NCBI RefSeq assembly: GCF_029267515.1
Contig: NZ_JAJUIS010000001.1
Coordinates: 310,001-374,000, forward strand
From: Seleniivibrio woodruffii
GTDB lineage: Bacteria > Chrysiogenota > Deferribacteres > Deferribacterales > Geovibrionaceae
Direction: 5' to 3'
DNA: 64,000 nucleotides
Shown here: positions 30,637-39,678 of the stretch, in pieces
Layout of the letters: every line of letters starts with the position of its first letter
Numbering within the stretch: the stretch's first letter is position 1
The notes under the pieces: model-generated
Database searches by the model: none
What the model was told of the DNA's origin: nothing
What the model saw: only the letters and a program-made list of their open reading frames with translations
Translations under genes and position numbers: made by a program

Positions 30637-31916
30637 CATCCCTCCAGTTCGGAAAAGGTCTCCATGAACGTGGGGAATGATACATCGACACACTGTACGT
30701 TGTCCACACTGATTTCACCGCCGAACCTTTTGGCAAGCATAATGGCTATCATGGCAATGCGGTGATCGTCGAATGATTTCAGAGCGGCTTTGGTGTTTAC
30801 GTTCTTTATGGGGTATACCTTCATGCCGTCCTCGTACTCTTCGGTTTCGGCACCAAGTGCGTTGAGGTTATGGAGAGTTGCGGCTATCCTGTCGCTCTCC
30901 TTGACGCGAAGCTCCTTCGCGCCGCGTATGGTGACAGGGCTGTCCGCAAAAAGCCCCAGAGTGGCAATCATAGGCAGCTCGTCTATTATGTTGGGGATGA
31001 TGTCCCCCTCTACGGTGCAGCCGTTGAAGTTCTGAGAGGTTATGATTATGTCCCCCAGCTTTTCCGCCCCGCCCCGCTCGTTTTCGATTGCGTATTTTAC
31101 TCCCATGTCGTCGAGAATCTTGAGCATCCCGCTTCTGGTGGGGTTCAGCCCGACGTTCTCAAGCATAAGCTCCGAACCTTCGAACATGAGCGCCGCGCCG
31201 AGAAAGAATGCGGCCGACGAAAAATCGCCGGGAACGACTATGTCTATGGCGTTAAGGTCAGCTCCGCCTTCAACGGTTATTTTAAGCCCTTCTGTGCGTA
31301 TCTTTGCACCCAGAGCGGCAAGCATTATCTCGGTGTGGTTTCTGGTGACAGCTTTTTCGGTATAGGTTGTTGTGCCCTCCACCTGGACGCCAGCCAGAAG
31401 AACGGCACTTTTGACCTGTGCGCTCTTAGTTTCCGCCATGATGTCAGCGGCGTGCATATTCGAAGGCATTATAGTCAGCGGGAGGCATCTTCCGTTGTCA
31501 CGCGCCGCGAAGTTCGCTCCCATCTTCGACAGTGGGATTATAACCCTGTCCATGGGTCTTTTGCGCAAGGAGTGGTCGCCTGTCAGGACTATATATTTGC
31601 CCGAAGGCGCGTATACGCCTGTGAGCAGTCTCGCAGTTGTGCCGGAGTTCATGCAGTCGATAACGTTGTCGGGTTCCTTGAAATCTTTGTAACCCTGCGA
31701 TGTGACCGTGAAGCCGTTCACCGTCTCCTCAAAGGTAACGCCCATCGCCTGCATAGCTGCCATTGTCGCCTTTGTGTCAGCGGAAAGGAGCGGGTCGATT
31801 ATGCGCCCTTTGCCCTTCGCCATGGAAAGGAACATGAACGAGCGGTGGCTGATGGATTTGTCCGAAGGAACACGGACGGTGCCTTTAAGGCTCTTAACCT
31901 GTTTAAATACGGTCAT
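30636..31916 (-). CDS. aroA: 3-phosphoshikimate 1-carboxyvinyltransferase (EPSP synthase)
   Basis: 426 residues with substrate motifs SDKSISHRSFM near the start, NSGTTARLLTG, and LRVKESDR and DDHRIAM near the end. It joins shikimate-3-phosphate and PEP on the way to chorismate. Overlaps tyrA by 4 bp and cmk by 1 bp. Confidence 0.96.
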   Translation of the reverse strand: MTVFKQVKSLKGTVRVPSDKSISHRSFMFLSMAKGKGRIIDPLLSADTKATMAAMQAMGVTFEETVNGFTVTSQGYKDFKEPDNVIDCMNSGTTARLLTGVYAPSGKYIVLTGDHSLRKRPMDRVIIPLSKMGANFAARDNGRCLPLTIMPSNMHAADIMAETKSAQVKSAVLLAGVQVEGTTTYTEKAVTRNHTEIMLAALGAKIRTEGLKITVEGGADLNAIDIVVPGDFSSAAFFLGAALMFEGSELMLENVGLNPTRSGMLKILDDMGVKYAIENERGGAEKLGDIIITSQNFNGCTVEGDIIPNIIDELPMIATLGLFADSPVTIRGAKELRVKESDRIAATLHNLNALGAETEEYEDGMKVYPIKNVNTKAALKSFDDHRIAMIAIMLAKRFGGEISVDNVQCVDVSFPTFMETFSELEG

Positions 31917-32740
31917 TTCAGGGTTCTCCTGATGCCCGCCGCCTTCTCTATCATGCTGTAAACGGCATCGGCATCTTTATTCTTTATTGCTTCTTTCCAC
32001 ACGTTCAGGAAAGAGATGTATTCGTCTATCATTGCGAGCATGTTTCTGTCGTTCTCCATAAAGATGTCCGTCCACATGCGCGGGTCGCTTGCGGCTATTC
32101 TGGTAAAATCGCGGAAACCGCCCCCAGTATAGTTGAGCGCGTTGCTGTCTGTTTTGAAAACCGTCTGCACCAGCGCGAAAGCCGATATGTGCGGGAGATG
32201 GCTTATCAGCCCGAAAACCCTGTCGTGGGTGGCTGCATCCATTATGCAGACCCTCATACCGATTGATTCGTGCAGATCTTTCAGCCCTTCGGGGTCTAGT
32301 CCGCCCTCTATTGGTGTGAGGATGTGGTATGCGCCGCCGAAAAGCCCTCTGATGGCGTTTGAAAAGCCGGAAACCTCTTTCCCTGCGATGGGGTGCCCGC
32401 CGCAGAAATTAAGTTTCGCCGCTTTTGCCGCCTCAACCGTGGCGGTTTTTGTGCTGCCGCCGTCGGTAACGGCTCCTTTGAACCCTTTGGCTCCGAGGTA
32501 TTTCACAAACTCCACAGCCGAACGGACAGGCAGGCAGATATACAGCAGGTCGAAATCCAGAGACAAAAGGGTATCGGCATCATCGGTCAGATACTCGAAA
32601 AGCCCCGTTTTTGCGGCGTTTGCCAGCGTTTCAGGGTTCTTGTCGTATGCGATGAGACGTATATTCTTCTCGGCGAAGGAAAGAGCCAGTGACCCGCCGA
32701 TGAGTCCCAGACCCGCAAAAGCTATTGTTCTGATACTCAT
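31913..32740 (-). CDS. tyrA: Prephenate dehydrogenase TyrA
   Basis: 275 residues: Rossmann NAD(P) site GLGLIGGSLA near the N-terminus, CLPVRS, HPIAGKEVSGF and SHLPHISAFAL. It makes 4-hydroxyphenylpyruvate, or works on arogenate in the cyclohexadienyl group, for tyrosine. There is no C-terminal ACT domain. Overlaps aroF and aroA by 4 bp each. Confidence 0.93.
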   Translation of the reverse strand: MSIRTIAFAGLGLIGGSLALSFAEKNIRLIAYDKNPETLANAAKTGLFEYLTDDADTLLSLDFDLLYICLPVRSAVEFVKYLGAKGFKGAVTDGGSTKTATVEAAKAAKLNFCGGHPIAGKEVSGFSNAIRGLFGGAYHILTPIEGGLDPEGLKDLHESIGMRVCIMDAATHDRVFGLISHLPHISAFALVQTVFKTDSNALNYTGGGFRDFTRIAASDPRMWTDIFMENDRNMLAMIDEYISFLNVWKEAIKNKDADAVYSMIEKAAGIRRTLK

Positions 32741-33759
32741 GCAGTGGTCAGCTTTCTTCCTATGGTTTCTGCGATTATGTTAAGACGTTTCATAAGAACG
32801 TCGAAATCATCGGGAAGTATTGACTGGTCACCGTCGCTGAGAGCCTCTTCGGGACACTGATGCACCTCGACTATAAGTCCGTCGGCACCCGCCGCAACAG
32901 CCGCCTGCGACATGGGCAGGATACAGTCTCTGCGCCCTGTGCCGTGGCTTGGGTCTGCCACAACAGGCAGGTGACTCATGCTTTTCAGCACGGGGATAGC
33001 CGACAGGTCGAGTGTATTTCTGGTCTCCGTTTCAAAGGTGCGTATGCCCCTTTCACAGAGGATGATGTCGTCGTTTCCGCCCGCCGCAACATATTCAGCC
33101 GCCATGAGAAGTTCCTTCATGGTCGCCGCCAGACCGCGTTTAAGCATGACTGGTTTTCTGACGGTGCCCAGATCTTTAAGCAGACGGAAATTCTGCATGT
33201 TCCGGGCGCCAATCTGGATTATGTCAGTGTATTTGCAGATTAAATCCATATCGCGGGGATCCATAAGCTCTGTTATGACAAGCATATTATGCGCGTCCGC
33301 AGCCTCGCGGAGGTATTTCAGACCCTCCTCCCCAAGCCCCTGAAAGGCATAGGGGGATGTGCGGGGTTTGAAAGCGCCGCCCCGCAGTATCCTTGCGCCC
33401 GCTTTGCTTGTGCGCTCCGCAAGATACATGAGCATATCGCGGTTTTCAACGGAACAGGGCCCCGCCATGACGACGACATTTCCGCCGCCAATCTTTACGC
33501 CCTTTATGTCGATTACGGTTTCAGTCTTTTTAAAATCGGAGCTTACCAGCTTGTAAGGTTTTGATATGGGCACGACCTTTTCAACGCCGGGCATGGCAAA
33601 AAGAGGCTTTTCCCGCAGAATACGTTCGTCGCCGATGGCGCCGAGTATCGCTCTGCCGTTTGTTTCGGACATGCTCGTTTTAAAGCCGAACTGTTCCAGC
33701 CTGTTCTGAACATGGTCGATGTCAGCCTTTGCCGCATCCTTTTTAAAAACTATAATCAT
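32737..33759 (-). CDS. aroF: 3-deoxy-7-phosphoheptulonate synthase, type I-beta with regulatory domain
   Basis: 340 residues. The first 70 form a ferredoxin-like/ACT-like domain as in the Thermotoga enzyme, where it gives feedback control by aromatic amino acids. The TIM barrel carries AGPCSVE, RGGAFKPRTSPYAFQG, LKRGL and DPSHGTGRR. It condenses PEP and erythrose-4-phosphate, the first shikimate step. The gene symbol is by convention; aroG or aroH are equally possible. Overlaps hisC and tyrA by 4 bp. Confidence 0.94.
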   Translation of the reverse strand: MIIVFKKDAAKADIDHVQNRLEQFGFKTSMSETNGRAILGAIGDERILREKPLFAMPGVEKVVPISKPYKLVSSDFKKTETVIDIKGVKIGGGNVVVMAGPCSVENRDMLMYLAERTSKAGARILRGGAFKPRTSPYAFQGLGEEGLKYLREAADAHNMLVITELMDPRDMDLICKYTDIIQIGARNMQNFRLLKDLGTVRKPVMLKRGLAATMKELLMAAEYVAAGGNDDIILCERGIRTFETETRNTLDLSAIPVLKSMSHLPVVADPSHGTGRRDCILPMSQAAVAAGADGLIVEVHQCPEEALSDGDQSILPDDFDVLMKRLNIIAETIGRKLTTA

Positions 33760-34853
33760 TTGCCCAGAACCTTTTTGAGCTGTTCAATGAAGGCTTCGTT
33801 CTCTTCCATCGTGCCCACGGATACACGGATGTATTTGCCAAGTGAAGGTCCGAGGTAGCGGACTATTATTCCTTTTTTCAGAAGGTCGTTGAAAACCTTT
33901 TCGCCGTCGCCCACTTCGACAAGGATGAAGTTTGCCTGTGACTTGACGAAAGGCAGTCCGAGGTTTTTGAACTCTTTCTGGAGATAGTTTCTGCCTTTTT
34001 TGTTCTTTTTGATGACTTTGTCCAGATATGCCTCATCGCCGAGTGCTGCCTCCGCAGCTACCTGTGCAGCCATGTTGGTGTTAAAGGGCTGACGCACGCG
34101 GTTCATCATGTCTATAGCCATTGCGTCCGCAACCACATATCCGCAGCGCAGAGCCGCAAGACCGTATGCCTTTGAAAAGGTGCGCATGATGAAAATATTG
34201 TGGAATTTGTCCAGATATTTCATCGTATCGGGGAAGTCTTTAGCATCTGCAAACTCGACGTATGCCTCATCGAAAACGACTATGACATCGGAGGGAACTT
34301 TTTCCATAAACGCGCGCAGTTCTTTGTCTGCGGTGTATGCGCCTGTGGGGTTATTGGGGTTCGCTATGAATATCATGCGGGTCTTGTCGTTTATTGCGTC
34401 AAGAAGCGCGTCGAAATCGAAGGAGAAGTCTTTTTTACAGGGTATCCAGTTACATGATTTGCCCGCCGCCTGAGCGATTGATGAGTAAACGGAGAAGCTG
34501 GGCGCGGGGCTTATGACATGCTCGCCGTCTTTCAGGAACGTGCGGATTGCGAGCTCTATTATCTCGTTTGAGCCTGTTCCGAAAAGGAGCATGTCGGCGG
34601 GTACTTCAAGTTTTGCGGCGAGTTTTGTGCGCAGGTAGTGCGCGTCGCCGTAGGGGTAGCGTGAAATTTCGGGAAAGAAGTCTTTAATTGCCGCTTTCAC
34701 CTTTGGTGAGGGACCGAAAGGGTTTTCGTTTGATGCGAGTTTTATGGCTTCCTTGATTCCAAGCTCTCTTTCAAGCTCTTTAACGGGTTTGCCGGGTTTG
34801 TAGGGTACGATATCTGATATTGCTTTTCCGGCGAGTTTTTTGAAATCTGTCAT
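33756..34853 (-). CDS. hisC: HisC-like aminotransferase
   Basis: 365-residue PLP enzyme of fold type I. Motifs are LASNENPFGPS, NPNNPTGAY, FDEAYVEF and the PLP lysine in TFSKAYGLAALR. HisC acts on histidinol phosphate, but enzymes of this group also transaminate prephenate and phenylpyruvates. Placement between pheA and aroF argues for a role in Phe/Tyr synthesis, perhaps in addition to histidine. Overlaps both neighbours by 4 bp. Confidence 0.92.
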   Translation of the reverse strand: MTDFKKLAGKAISDIVPYKPGKPVKELERELGIKEAIKLASNENPFGPSPKVKAAIKDFFPEISRYPYGDAHYLRTKLAAKLEVPADMLLFGTGSNEIIELAIRTFLKDGEHVISPAPSFSVYSSIAQAAGKSCNWIPCKKDFSFDFDALLDAINDKTRMIFIANPNNPTGAYTADKELRAFMEKVPSDVIVVFDEAYVEFADAKDFPDTMKYLDKFHNIFIMRTFSKAYGLAALRCGYVVADAMAIDMMNRVRQPFNTNMAAQVAAEAALGDEAYLDKVIKKNKKGRNYLQKEFKNLGLPFVKSQANFILVEVGDGEKVFNDLLKKGIIVRYLGPSLGKYIRVSVGTMEENEAFIEQLKKVLGK

Positions 34854-35920
34854 TTTTCCCCCTTAGGATAGGAACCGAGCACCTTGAAAAATGCCGTATG
34901 TTCGCTGAGACCGTCCAGTGCGATTTTTAATCTTTTATCCGCTATATGCCCTTCAACGTCAACAAAAAAGACGTATTCCCACGCCTTTTGGCGGGACGGA
35001 CGGGACTCAATCTTTGTCATGTTAACTTCCGCCTTTGCAAGAACAGAGAGCGCTTCGTAAAGCGAACCAGCCTTGTGGGCAACGGAGAAGACTATGGAAG
35101 TTTTGTCGTTGCCTGTCGGCAGAGGCTCATAGTTGCCTATCAACAGGAAACGTGTGAAATTGTTCGGGTTGTCCTCAATGGACTTTTCAACCACCCGCAG
35201 GCTGTATTTAAGCTGAGCCATCTCGCTTGATATGGCCGCAACGGTGGGGTCTTTGGATGCAAGTTCCGCAGCTTTGGCAGTGGAATCTATTTCGTGAACA
35301 GGGATGTCGGGGCAGTTCGCGGCAAGCCATTTGCGGCACTGACCGATTGCCTGATAGTGGCTGTATATCACCTGAACATCCTCGAAATTGCCCGTTTTGT
35401 TCATAAGGTTATGGCTTATCTCAAGGTATATCTCGCCGCATATTTTCAGGTGGCTGGTGGTGAAGGTGTCTAGCGTATGGTTGACTATGCCCTCAAGGGA
35501 GTTCTCCACAGGCACTATGCCGAACGCCATCCGTCCGCGCTCAACACTGTCGAACACTTCAGGGATGTTGCGGATGGGTATCAGCGTTGCGGAGAGTCCG
35601 AACTGCTTTATAGCCGCCATGTTTGTGAATGTGCCTTCGGGTCCGAGATATCCCACCTTCTGCACCTCTTCCAGAGAGAGGGAGGCGGAGATTATCTCAC
35701 GGTAAACCGAGCGCAGAGCGTCGTTGGGAAATGGTCCCCTGTTAAGCCCTGTCAGGCGGTCAAATATTTTCTTTTCCCGCGAAGGAACGTAAAGGGGCTG
35801 TCCTGCGGCTTTTTTAATCTCGCCTATGTGCATAGCCTCTTTTGCCCTGTTGTTCAGGAGTTCCAGAATTTTCTGGTCGATATCGTCAATGTTTTGTCTG
35901 TGTTTGTCAAGTTCTTCCAT
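34850..35920 (-). CDS. pheA: Bifunctional chorismate mutase/prephenate dehydratase (P-protein)
   Basis: 356 residues from the chosen start: chorismate mutase helices (about 1-85; RQNIDDIDQKILELLNNRAKEA), prephenate dehydratase (about 90-270; VGYLGPEGTFTNMAA, VPVENSLEGIVNHTLD, FLLIG) and a C-terminal ACT domain with the ESRPSR Phe-binding motif. It turns chorismate into phenylpyruvate. The frame opens 12 residues earlier, but a promoter (-35 at 35956-35951, -10 at 35933-35928) points to transcription starting at or next to the ATG at 35920. First gene of the aromatic operon. Confidence 0.94.
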   Translation of the reverse strand: MEELDKHRQNIDDIDQKILELLNNRAKEAMHIGEIKKAAGQPLYVPSREKKIFDRLTGLNRGPFPNDALRSVYREIISASLSLEEVQKVGYLGPEGTFTNMAAIKQFGLSATLIPIRNIPEVFDSVERGRMAFGIVPVENSLEGIVNHTLDTFTTSHLKICGEIYLEISHNLMNKTGNFEDVQVIYSHYQAIGQCRKWLAANCPDIPVHEIDSTAKAAELASKDPTVAAISSEMAQLKYSLRVVEKSIEDNPNNFTRFLLIGNYEPLPTGNDKTSIVFSVAHKAGSLYEALSVLAKAEVNMTKIESRPSRQKAWEYVFFVDVEGHIADKRLKIALDGLSEHTAFFKVLGSYPKGEK

Positions 35921-35927
35921 GGAAGAG

Positions 35928-35956
35928 AAGATAGCAGACAAATGCCCGTTTCGCAA
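35928..35956 (-). promoter_or_regulatory. Promoter of the aromatic operon, leaderless
   Basis: Minus strand: TTGCGA (35956-35951), 17-bp spacer, TATCTT (35933-35928), 7 bases, then the pheA ATG. No Shine-Dalgarno fits between. Confidence 0.62.
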
Positions 35957-36055
35957 GAGTTTGAAGCGCGTTTTGATGCAAAAAAATTAAAACGCTATAT
36001 TATCTCGGAAAACCGTATCGCGTTGGTTAGTTATTTAACTATTTTCCGAAACAGA

Positions 36056-36084
36056 TTGATTTCGTCCGCGGCTGTCTGTATATT
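36056..36084 (+). promoter_or_regulatory. Promoter of the heptosyltransferase pair
   Basis: TTGATT (36056-36061), 17-bp spacing, TATATT (36079-36084). Just upstream is an inverted repeat TCGGAAAA (36005-36012) / TTTTCCGA (36042-36049), between the divergent pheA and heptosyltransferase promoters. Confidence 0.6.
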
Positions 36085-36116
36085 CTGAAATACCAACGTA
36101 ATCAGGTGAAAATAAC

Positions 36117-37154
36117 TTGAAAATATTAATATTCAATCCGTCCTTTCTGGGCGACAGCGTGCTCACTACGCCGCTGATACAGGCTGTTAAGAACAAATAT
36201 CCCGAAGCGGAAATATCTTTCTGTGTACGTCCGGAATATGTGCCGCTCTTCGAGGGGCTTGCCGAAATTTCGGAAGTGATACCCTTTGATAAACGAAGAA
36301 ATTATTCAGGTCTGTCCGGCATTTTCCGTTTTGCAAAGGAACTTGAACAGCACGGATTCGATATGGTGCTTTCGCCGCATAAATCTTTCCGCACCAATCT
36401 GACTCTGTTTCTGGCGAAGATACCCGTACGCGTGGGATTTGTTGAGGGTGCGTTCTCCGCTCTTCTCACGAAATCCTGCGCAAGATATATGGATATACAC
36501 GAGGTGCAGCGCAACCTGACCCTTTACGAGACAGCGTTCGGTGAGTATCCGGCGAAATATCCATTAAAGGTTGCCATAGATGCAACCGCAAAAGCTGAGT
36601 TTGCGAAGCTGGGCGAAAACCTGATAGGTATAGCTCCCGGAAGCGTATGGGCTACGAAGATGTGGCCTGCGGAGAGGTTTGCCGAGGTTGCGGACAGGCT
36701 TAAAGATGAAGGCTATACGCCTGTGATAATCGGTGCTCCGGACGACGTTCCCGCCGCGGAAAAACTTATGCAGGCGGCAAAGCATAAACATATTAACATG
36801 TGCGGAAAAACCTCGCTGAAAGAGCTTCCCGCGCTGATAGCGAATTTTGAGTTTCTTGTCACCAACGATTCGGGTCCTATGCACATAGCCGTTGCGGCGG
36901 GTGTGCAGTGCATCGCAATCTTCGGACCAACTGTGAAAGAGCTTGGATTCACGCCTTACGACGAAGTAAGCCGCGTTGCGGAAGTGGAGGGGCTTAGCTG
37001 CCGCCCCTGCGGACTGCACGGCAGCAGAAAATGCCCTAAAAAACACTTTCGCTGTATGCTTGAGATATCTGCGGACGACGTTCTGGCACTCCTTGAAAAA
37101 GAGGTTGTACCGGAACCTGTAAAAGCGAAATACGAAACCGTGAAGGCGGACTGA
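36117..37154 (+). CDS. GT9 heptosyltransferase, WaaF-like
   Basis: 345-residue GT-B enzyme. Family blocks are PSFLGDSVLTTPLIQAVK at the N-terminus, IAPGSVWATKMWPAERFAEV and NDSGPMHIAVAAG with the donor-binding HIA. LPS heptosyltransferases add heptose from ADP-heptose to Kdo-lipid A or the growing core. The start is TTG at 36117, supported by AGGTGA 8 bases before it. A CRPCG...CPKKHFRC segment near the end, typical of WaaF/WaaQ types, is present. Next gene overlaps in TGATGA. Confidence 0.88.
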   Translation: MKILIFNPSFLGDSVLTTPLIQAVKNKYPEAEISFCVRPEYVPLFEGLAEISEVIPFDKRRNYSGLSGIFRFAKELEQHGFDMVLSPHKSFRTNLTLFLAKIPVRVGFVEGAFSALLTKSCARYMDIHEVQRNLTLYETAFGEYPAKYPLKVAIDATAKAEFAKLGENLIGIAPGSVWATKMWPAERFAEVADRLKDEGYTPVIIGAPDDVPAAEKLMQAAKHKHINMCGKTSLKELPALIANFEFLVTNDSGPMHIAVAAGVQCIAIFGPTVKELGFTPYDEVSRVAEVEGLSCRPCGLHGSRKCPKKHFRCMLEISADDVLALLEKEVVPEPVKAKYETVKAD

Positions 37155-38092
37155 TGAAAGTTCTTTTTGTCCGTTTCAGCTCCCTCGGCGACATAATCCT
37201 CACAACTGGGGTCATCCGCAAATTCAAAGAACTGTTTCCCGATGCCGAGGCGGACGTGTTGACCTATGCGCCCTATGCCGACGTTTTCAGGGGACTGCCG
37301 TTCGTTAACCGGGTGCTGGAGCACAACAAAAAGGATGGGATAATCTCCTATTTCAGCCTTATCCAGAAGGAAACCGAGGAGTATGACCATATCTTCGATC
37401 TCCACGGCAAACTGCTCTCCATGTTTCTCAGGTTCCACGCGCAGGCTGACTACCATAAATATGTGAAGGATTCCGCCGCCAGACGCAGATTTGTGAAGAC
37501 GCGGAAACATGATCCGCGGCTAGATCTTCACGTCGTGCAGAAATATTTCGAACCCATAGCGCAGACTTTCAACGTTCCCATGCCGGAGCTTGAAGAACTC
37601 CGTCCTGTGCTGTTTTCAGATGCAAGGTCGGTGGCGAAGCACGTTCTTGTGCATCCGTTCGCCAGCAGATATACGAAGACCTACCCCTATGCCGGGGAGC
37701 TTGCGGAGCTTCTGATAGAGAACGGCTATATGCCGGTTTTTGCAGGTGACGGGAAAGCGCCGGATGTTAAAGGGATAATCGACAGGACAGGCAAGTCAAA
37801 AATAAGGGATTTTTTCGATACGATAGCATCATGCGGAGCTGTGATATCGTCCGATTCGGGTCCGCTCCACGCCGCCGTCGCCCTTAAAAAGCCAACGGTC
37901 GGGATATTCGGTTCCACAACGAAAGATTTCGGGTTCTATCCGTCGTTTTCCGGTGTTAAGGTTGTGGAGGATAACTCCGTTGAGTGCCGTCCATGCGACG
38001 TGCACGGGCTTGAAGCCTGCCCGAAAGGGCATTTCGACTGCATGAAAAGACTGACTCCTGATAAGGTTGTGGAAGCTCTTAAAAGCCTTTAA
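37154..38092 (+). CDS. GT9 heptosyltransferase, second copy
   Basis: 312 residues, same fold as its neighbour but only distantly similar: RFSSLGDIILTTGVIRKFK, VHPFASRYTKTYP, SDSGPLHAAVALKKP, CRPCDVHG...CPKGHFDC. Probably adds a second sugar of the LPS inner core. Its start overlaps the previous stop by one base. Its last 14 bp overlap the end of the convergent tetR gene. Confidence 0.87.
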   Translation: MKVLFVRFSSLGDIILTTGVIRKFKELFPDAEADVLTYAPYADVFRGLPFVNRVLEHNKKDGIISYFSLIQKETEEYDHIFDLHGKLLSMFLRFHAQADYHKYVKDSAARRRFVKTRKHDPRLDLHVVQKYFEPIAQTFNVPMPELEELRPVLFSDARSVAKHVLVHPFASRYTKTYPYAGELAELLIENGYMPVFAGDGKAPDVKGIIDRTGKSKIRDFFDTIASCGAVISSDSGPLHAAVALKKPTVGIFGSTTKDFGFYPSFSGVKVVEDNSVECRPCDVHGLEACPKGHFDCMKRLTPDKVVEALKSL

Positions 38093-38663
38093 CGCCGTTC
38101 AGGAAGAGTTTTACGCAGGTTTCCGCATGTTTTTCTATCTCGTCTGTGCATGGAACATCTCTTGTGTTCATTAGTATTGGCGAGCGCATGGAAAGCAGCA
38201 TGGTTATAAGCAGGTTCGCCATTCTATCCGCTTCTTTGACACTCAGTCTGTCAGACAGAAATTCTGTAAGCGGTTTTCTGCGGGCATCCTGAATCATGCT
38301 TTTGAACATTCCGCCTATCTCGCTTCCGTCTCTGCTTTCGGCTATCATCATACGGAAAAGCTCCAGTCTGTGCCTTGCCATGTGCATGGAGATAAACTGT
38401 ATCCCGAATTTTTTAAGTTCCTTTTCGGGTGTCATATCGCCGAAAGTGTAGATGTCGTTCTCTTTGCTCATCTGTGAGATAACTTCAGCGAACAGGTCGG
38501 ATTTCGACACAAAATAGCGGTAAACCGTCTGTTTGGTCACGCAGGCTGTCTTTGCCACCTCGTCCATGCTTGTGCGGGAATAGCCGTGGTTCAGAAAAAG
38601 CTCTCTGCCGGCTTTTATTATTGATTCGCGTTTCGTTTTGTAGTTTTCAAGCGCCTTTGACAT
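38079..38663 (-). CDS. TetR-family repressor
   Basis: 194 residues with an N-terminal helix-turn-helix (about 10-58; GYSRTSMDEVAKTACVTKQTVYRYFVSKSDLF) and a helical ligand domain. Divergent from an EamA-type exporter, with two inverted repeats between them, so it most likely represses the exporter and itself until a small molecule binds. The ATG lacks a useful Shine-Dalgarno but follows a consensus promoter by 6 bases, suggesting a leaderless mRNA. Confidence 0.9.
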   Translation of the reverse strand: MSKALENYKTKRESIIKAGRELFLNHGYSRTSMDEVAKTACVTKQTVYRYFVSKSDLFAEVISQMSKENDIYTFGDMTPEKELKKFGIQFISMHMARHRLELFRMMIAESRDGSEIGGMFKSMIQDARRKPLTEFLSDRLSVKEADRMANLLITMLLSMRSPILMNTRDVPCTDEIEKHAETCVKLFLNGVKGF

Positions 38664-38669
38664 GTCTAA

Positions 38670-38698
38670 AGAATACCTGTTGACAACAATACTGTCAA
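38670..38698 (-). promoter_or_regulatory. tetR promoter with inverted repeat
   Basis: Minus strand: consensus TTGACA (38698-38693), 17-bp spacer, TATTCT (38675-38670), 6 bases to the ATG. TTGACA on each strand at 38680-38685 and 38693-38698 makes an inverted repeat, so each strand carries a -35-like box at the same site. Confidence 0.62.
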
Positions 38699-38708
38699 GT
38701 ATTAGCTT

Positions 38709-38728
38709 ATCATACTATATAGTATGAT
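38709..38728. promoter_or_regulatory. Perfect 20-bp palindrome, probable TetR operator
   Basis: ATCATACTAT followed by its exact reverse complement. It lies between tetR and the exporter gene, 18 bases before the exporter ATG, where a bound dimer would block transcription. Confidence 0.68.
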
Positions 38729-38745
38729 TTCATTCGGAGGTTCAT

Positions 38746-39603
38746 ATGTCAGAGCAGTTAAAAGGTACTCTGTATGCGTTTTCAGGGATCTTTCTTATGA
38801 GTTTCGATGCGATATTCATCAGGTTTTCGGGGCTTGGCGGATTCGAGGCATCCTTTCTTTTCGGTGTTTTTTCGTTTGTGTCGATGGCGGCGGCGGCTCA
38901 TTTTTTCGGGAAGGGAATTTTCAGCTCTTTGAAAAGCGGCGGGTTCATAATAATTCTGTCCGGAGCTGTGATGGGCGGCAGCGGAACGACTTTCGTTCTG
39001 GCGGTTCAGGAGACAACCATAGCAAACGTGGTGCTTATTATGACCTCTTCCGCAGTTTTCTCATCGGTTTACAGCCGCATACTTCTGGGCGAGCGGACGG
39101 ATTTGTGGACGTGGGCGGCTGTTGCCGCGTCTGTTATCGGGGTGTATATAATAGTGCGCGGGTCTATGGCCCATCACGGGTTAAAGGGGGATATGCTGGC
39201 GCTTGCCGCTTCCATGTTCTCGTCGATGAACTATGTAATCTGGCGGAAATACCCGCAGATAAGCCGCACTATGGCAATCGCTCTGGGCGGATTTTTTGTG
39301 GCGATATTCAGCTCGTTCGGAACGGACTTCGGCGGTTTCGGCATGGTTCCCGTTCTGATAATGGCTGCCATGGGGCTTTTCAGTGCGCCCGTGGGCAGGG
39401 CTTTCATTTCAACCGCGGCAAGACACATAACCGCCATGGAGATAAGTCTTTTCACACTTTCCCGCACGGCGCTTGTTCCTTTTCTGGCGTGGCTGTTTTT
39501 CACGGAGGTTCCGCCTGTTCAGACATTTGTAGGCGGCGCAGTGATTTTTTCCGTGGTTGCGCTCCATTCGCTGTCCCGTATCAGACGGGCATCAGCCAAA
39601 TAA
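38746..39603 (+). CDS. EamA-family (DMT) exporter
   Basis: 285 residues with about ten membrane helices in two EamA repeats. Start has a GGAGG Shine-Dalgarno. Family members export amino acids, metabolites or drugs; the cargo here is unknown. Control by the divergent TetR protein suggests the cargo or a related toxic compound is the inducer. Confidence 0.88.
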   Translation: MSEQLKGTLYAFSGIFLMSFDAIFIRFSGLGGFEASFLFGVFSFVSMAAAAHFFGKGIFSSLKSGGFIIILSGAVMGGSGTTFVLAVQETTIANVVLIMTSSAVFSSVYSRILLGERTDLWTWAAVAASVIGVYIIVRGSMAHHGLKGDMLALAASMFSSMNYVIWRKYPQISRTMAIALGGFFVAIFSSFGTDFGGFGMVPVLIMAAMGLFSAPVGRAFISTAARHITAMEISLFTLSRTALVPFLAWLFFTEVPPVQTFVGGAVIFSVVALHSLSRIRRASAK

Positions 39604-39604
39604 A

Positions 39605-39633
39605 TTGACACATCTCTGCATACGTTATATAAA
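39605..39633 (+). promoter_or_regulatory. Strong promoter of the transketolase operon
   Basis: Consensus TTGACA (39605-39610), 17-bp spacing, TATAAA (39628-39633). A small hairpin AAGCCT/AGGCTT (39632-39637 with 39646-39651) lies at the start of the leader; a TGAGGT Shine-Dalgarno precedes the ATG. Confidence 0.75.
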
Positions 39634-39678
39634 GCCTAAGCCGAAAGGCTTATATATGAAATAACTGAGGTAATATAT

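Noticed and set aside
38724-39608. A 294-residue open frame overlapping the EamA exporter in another frame
   Set aside because: Its composition is Gly/Arg/Cys/His-rich without pattern, while the other frame has a GGAGG site and clear membrane helices.
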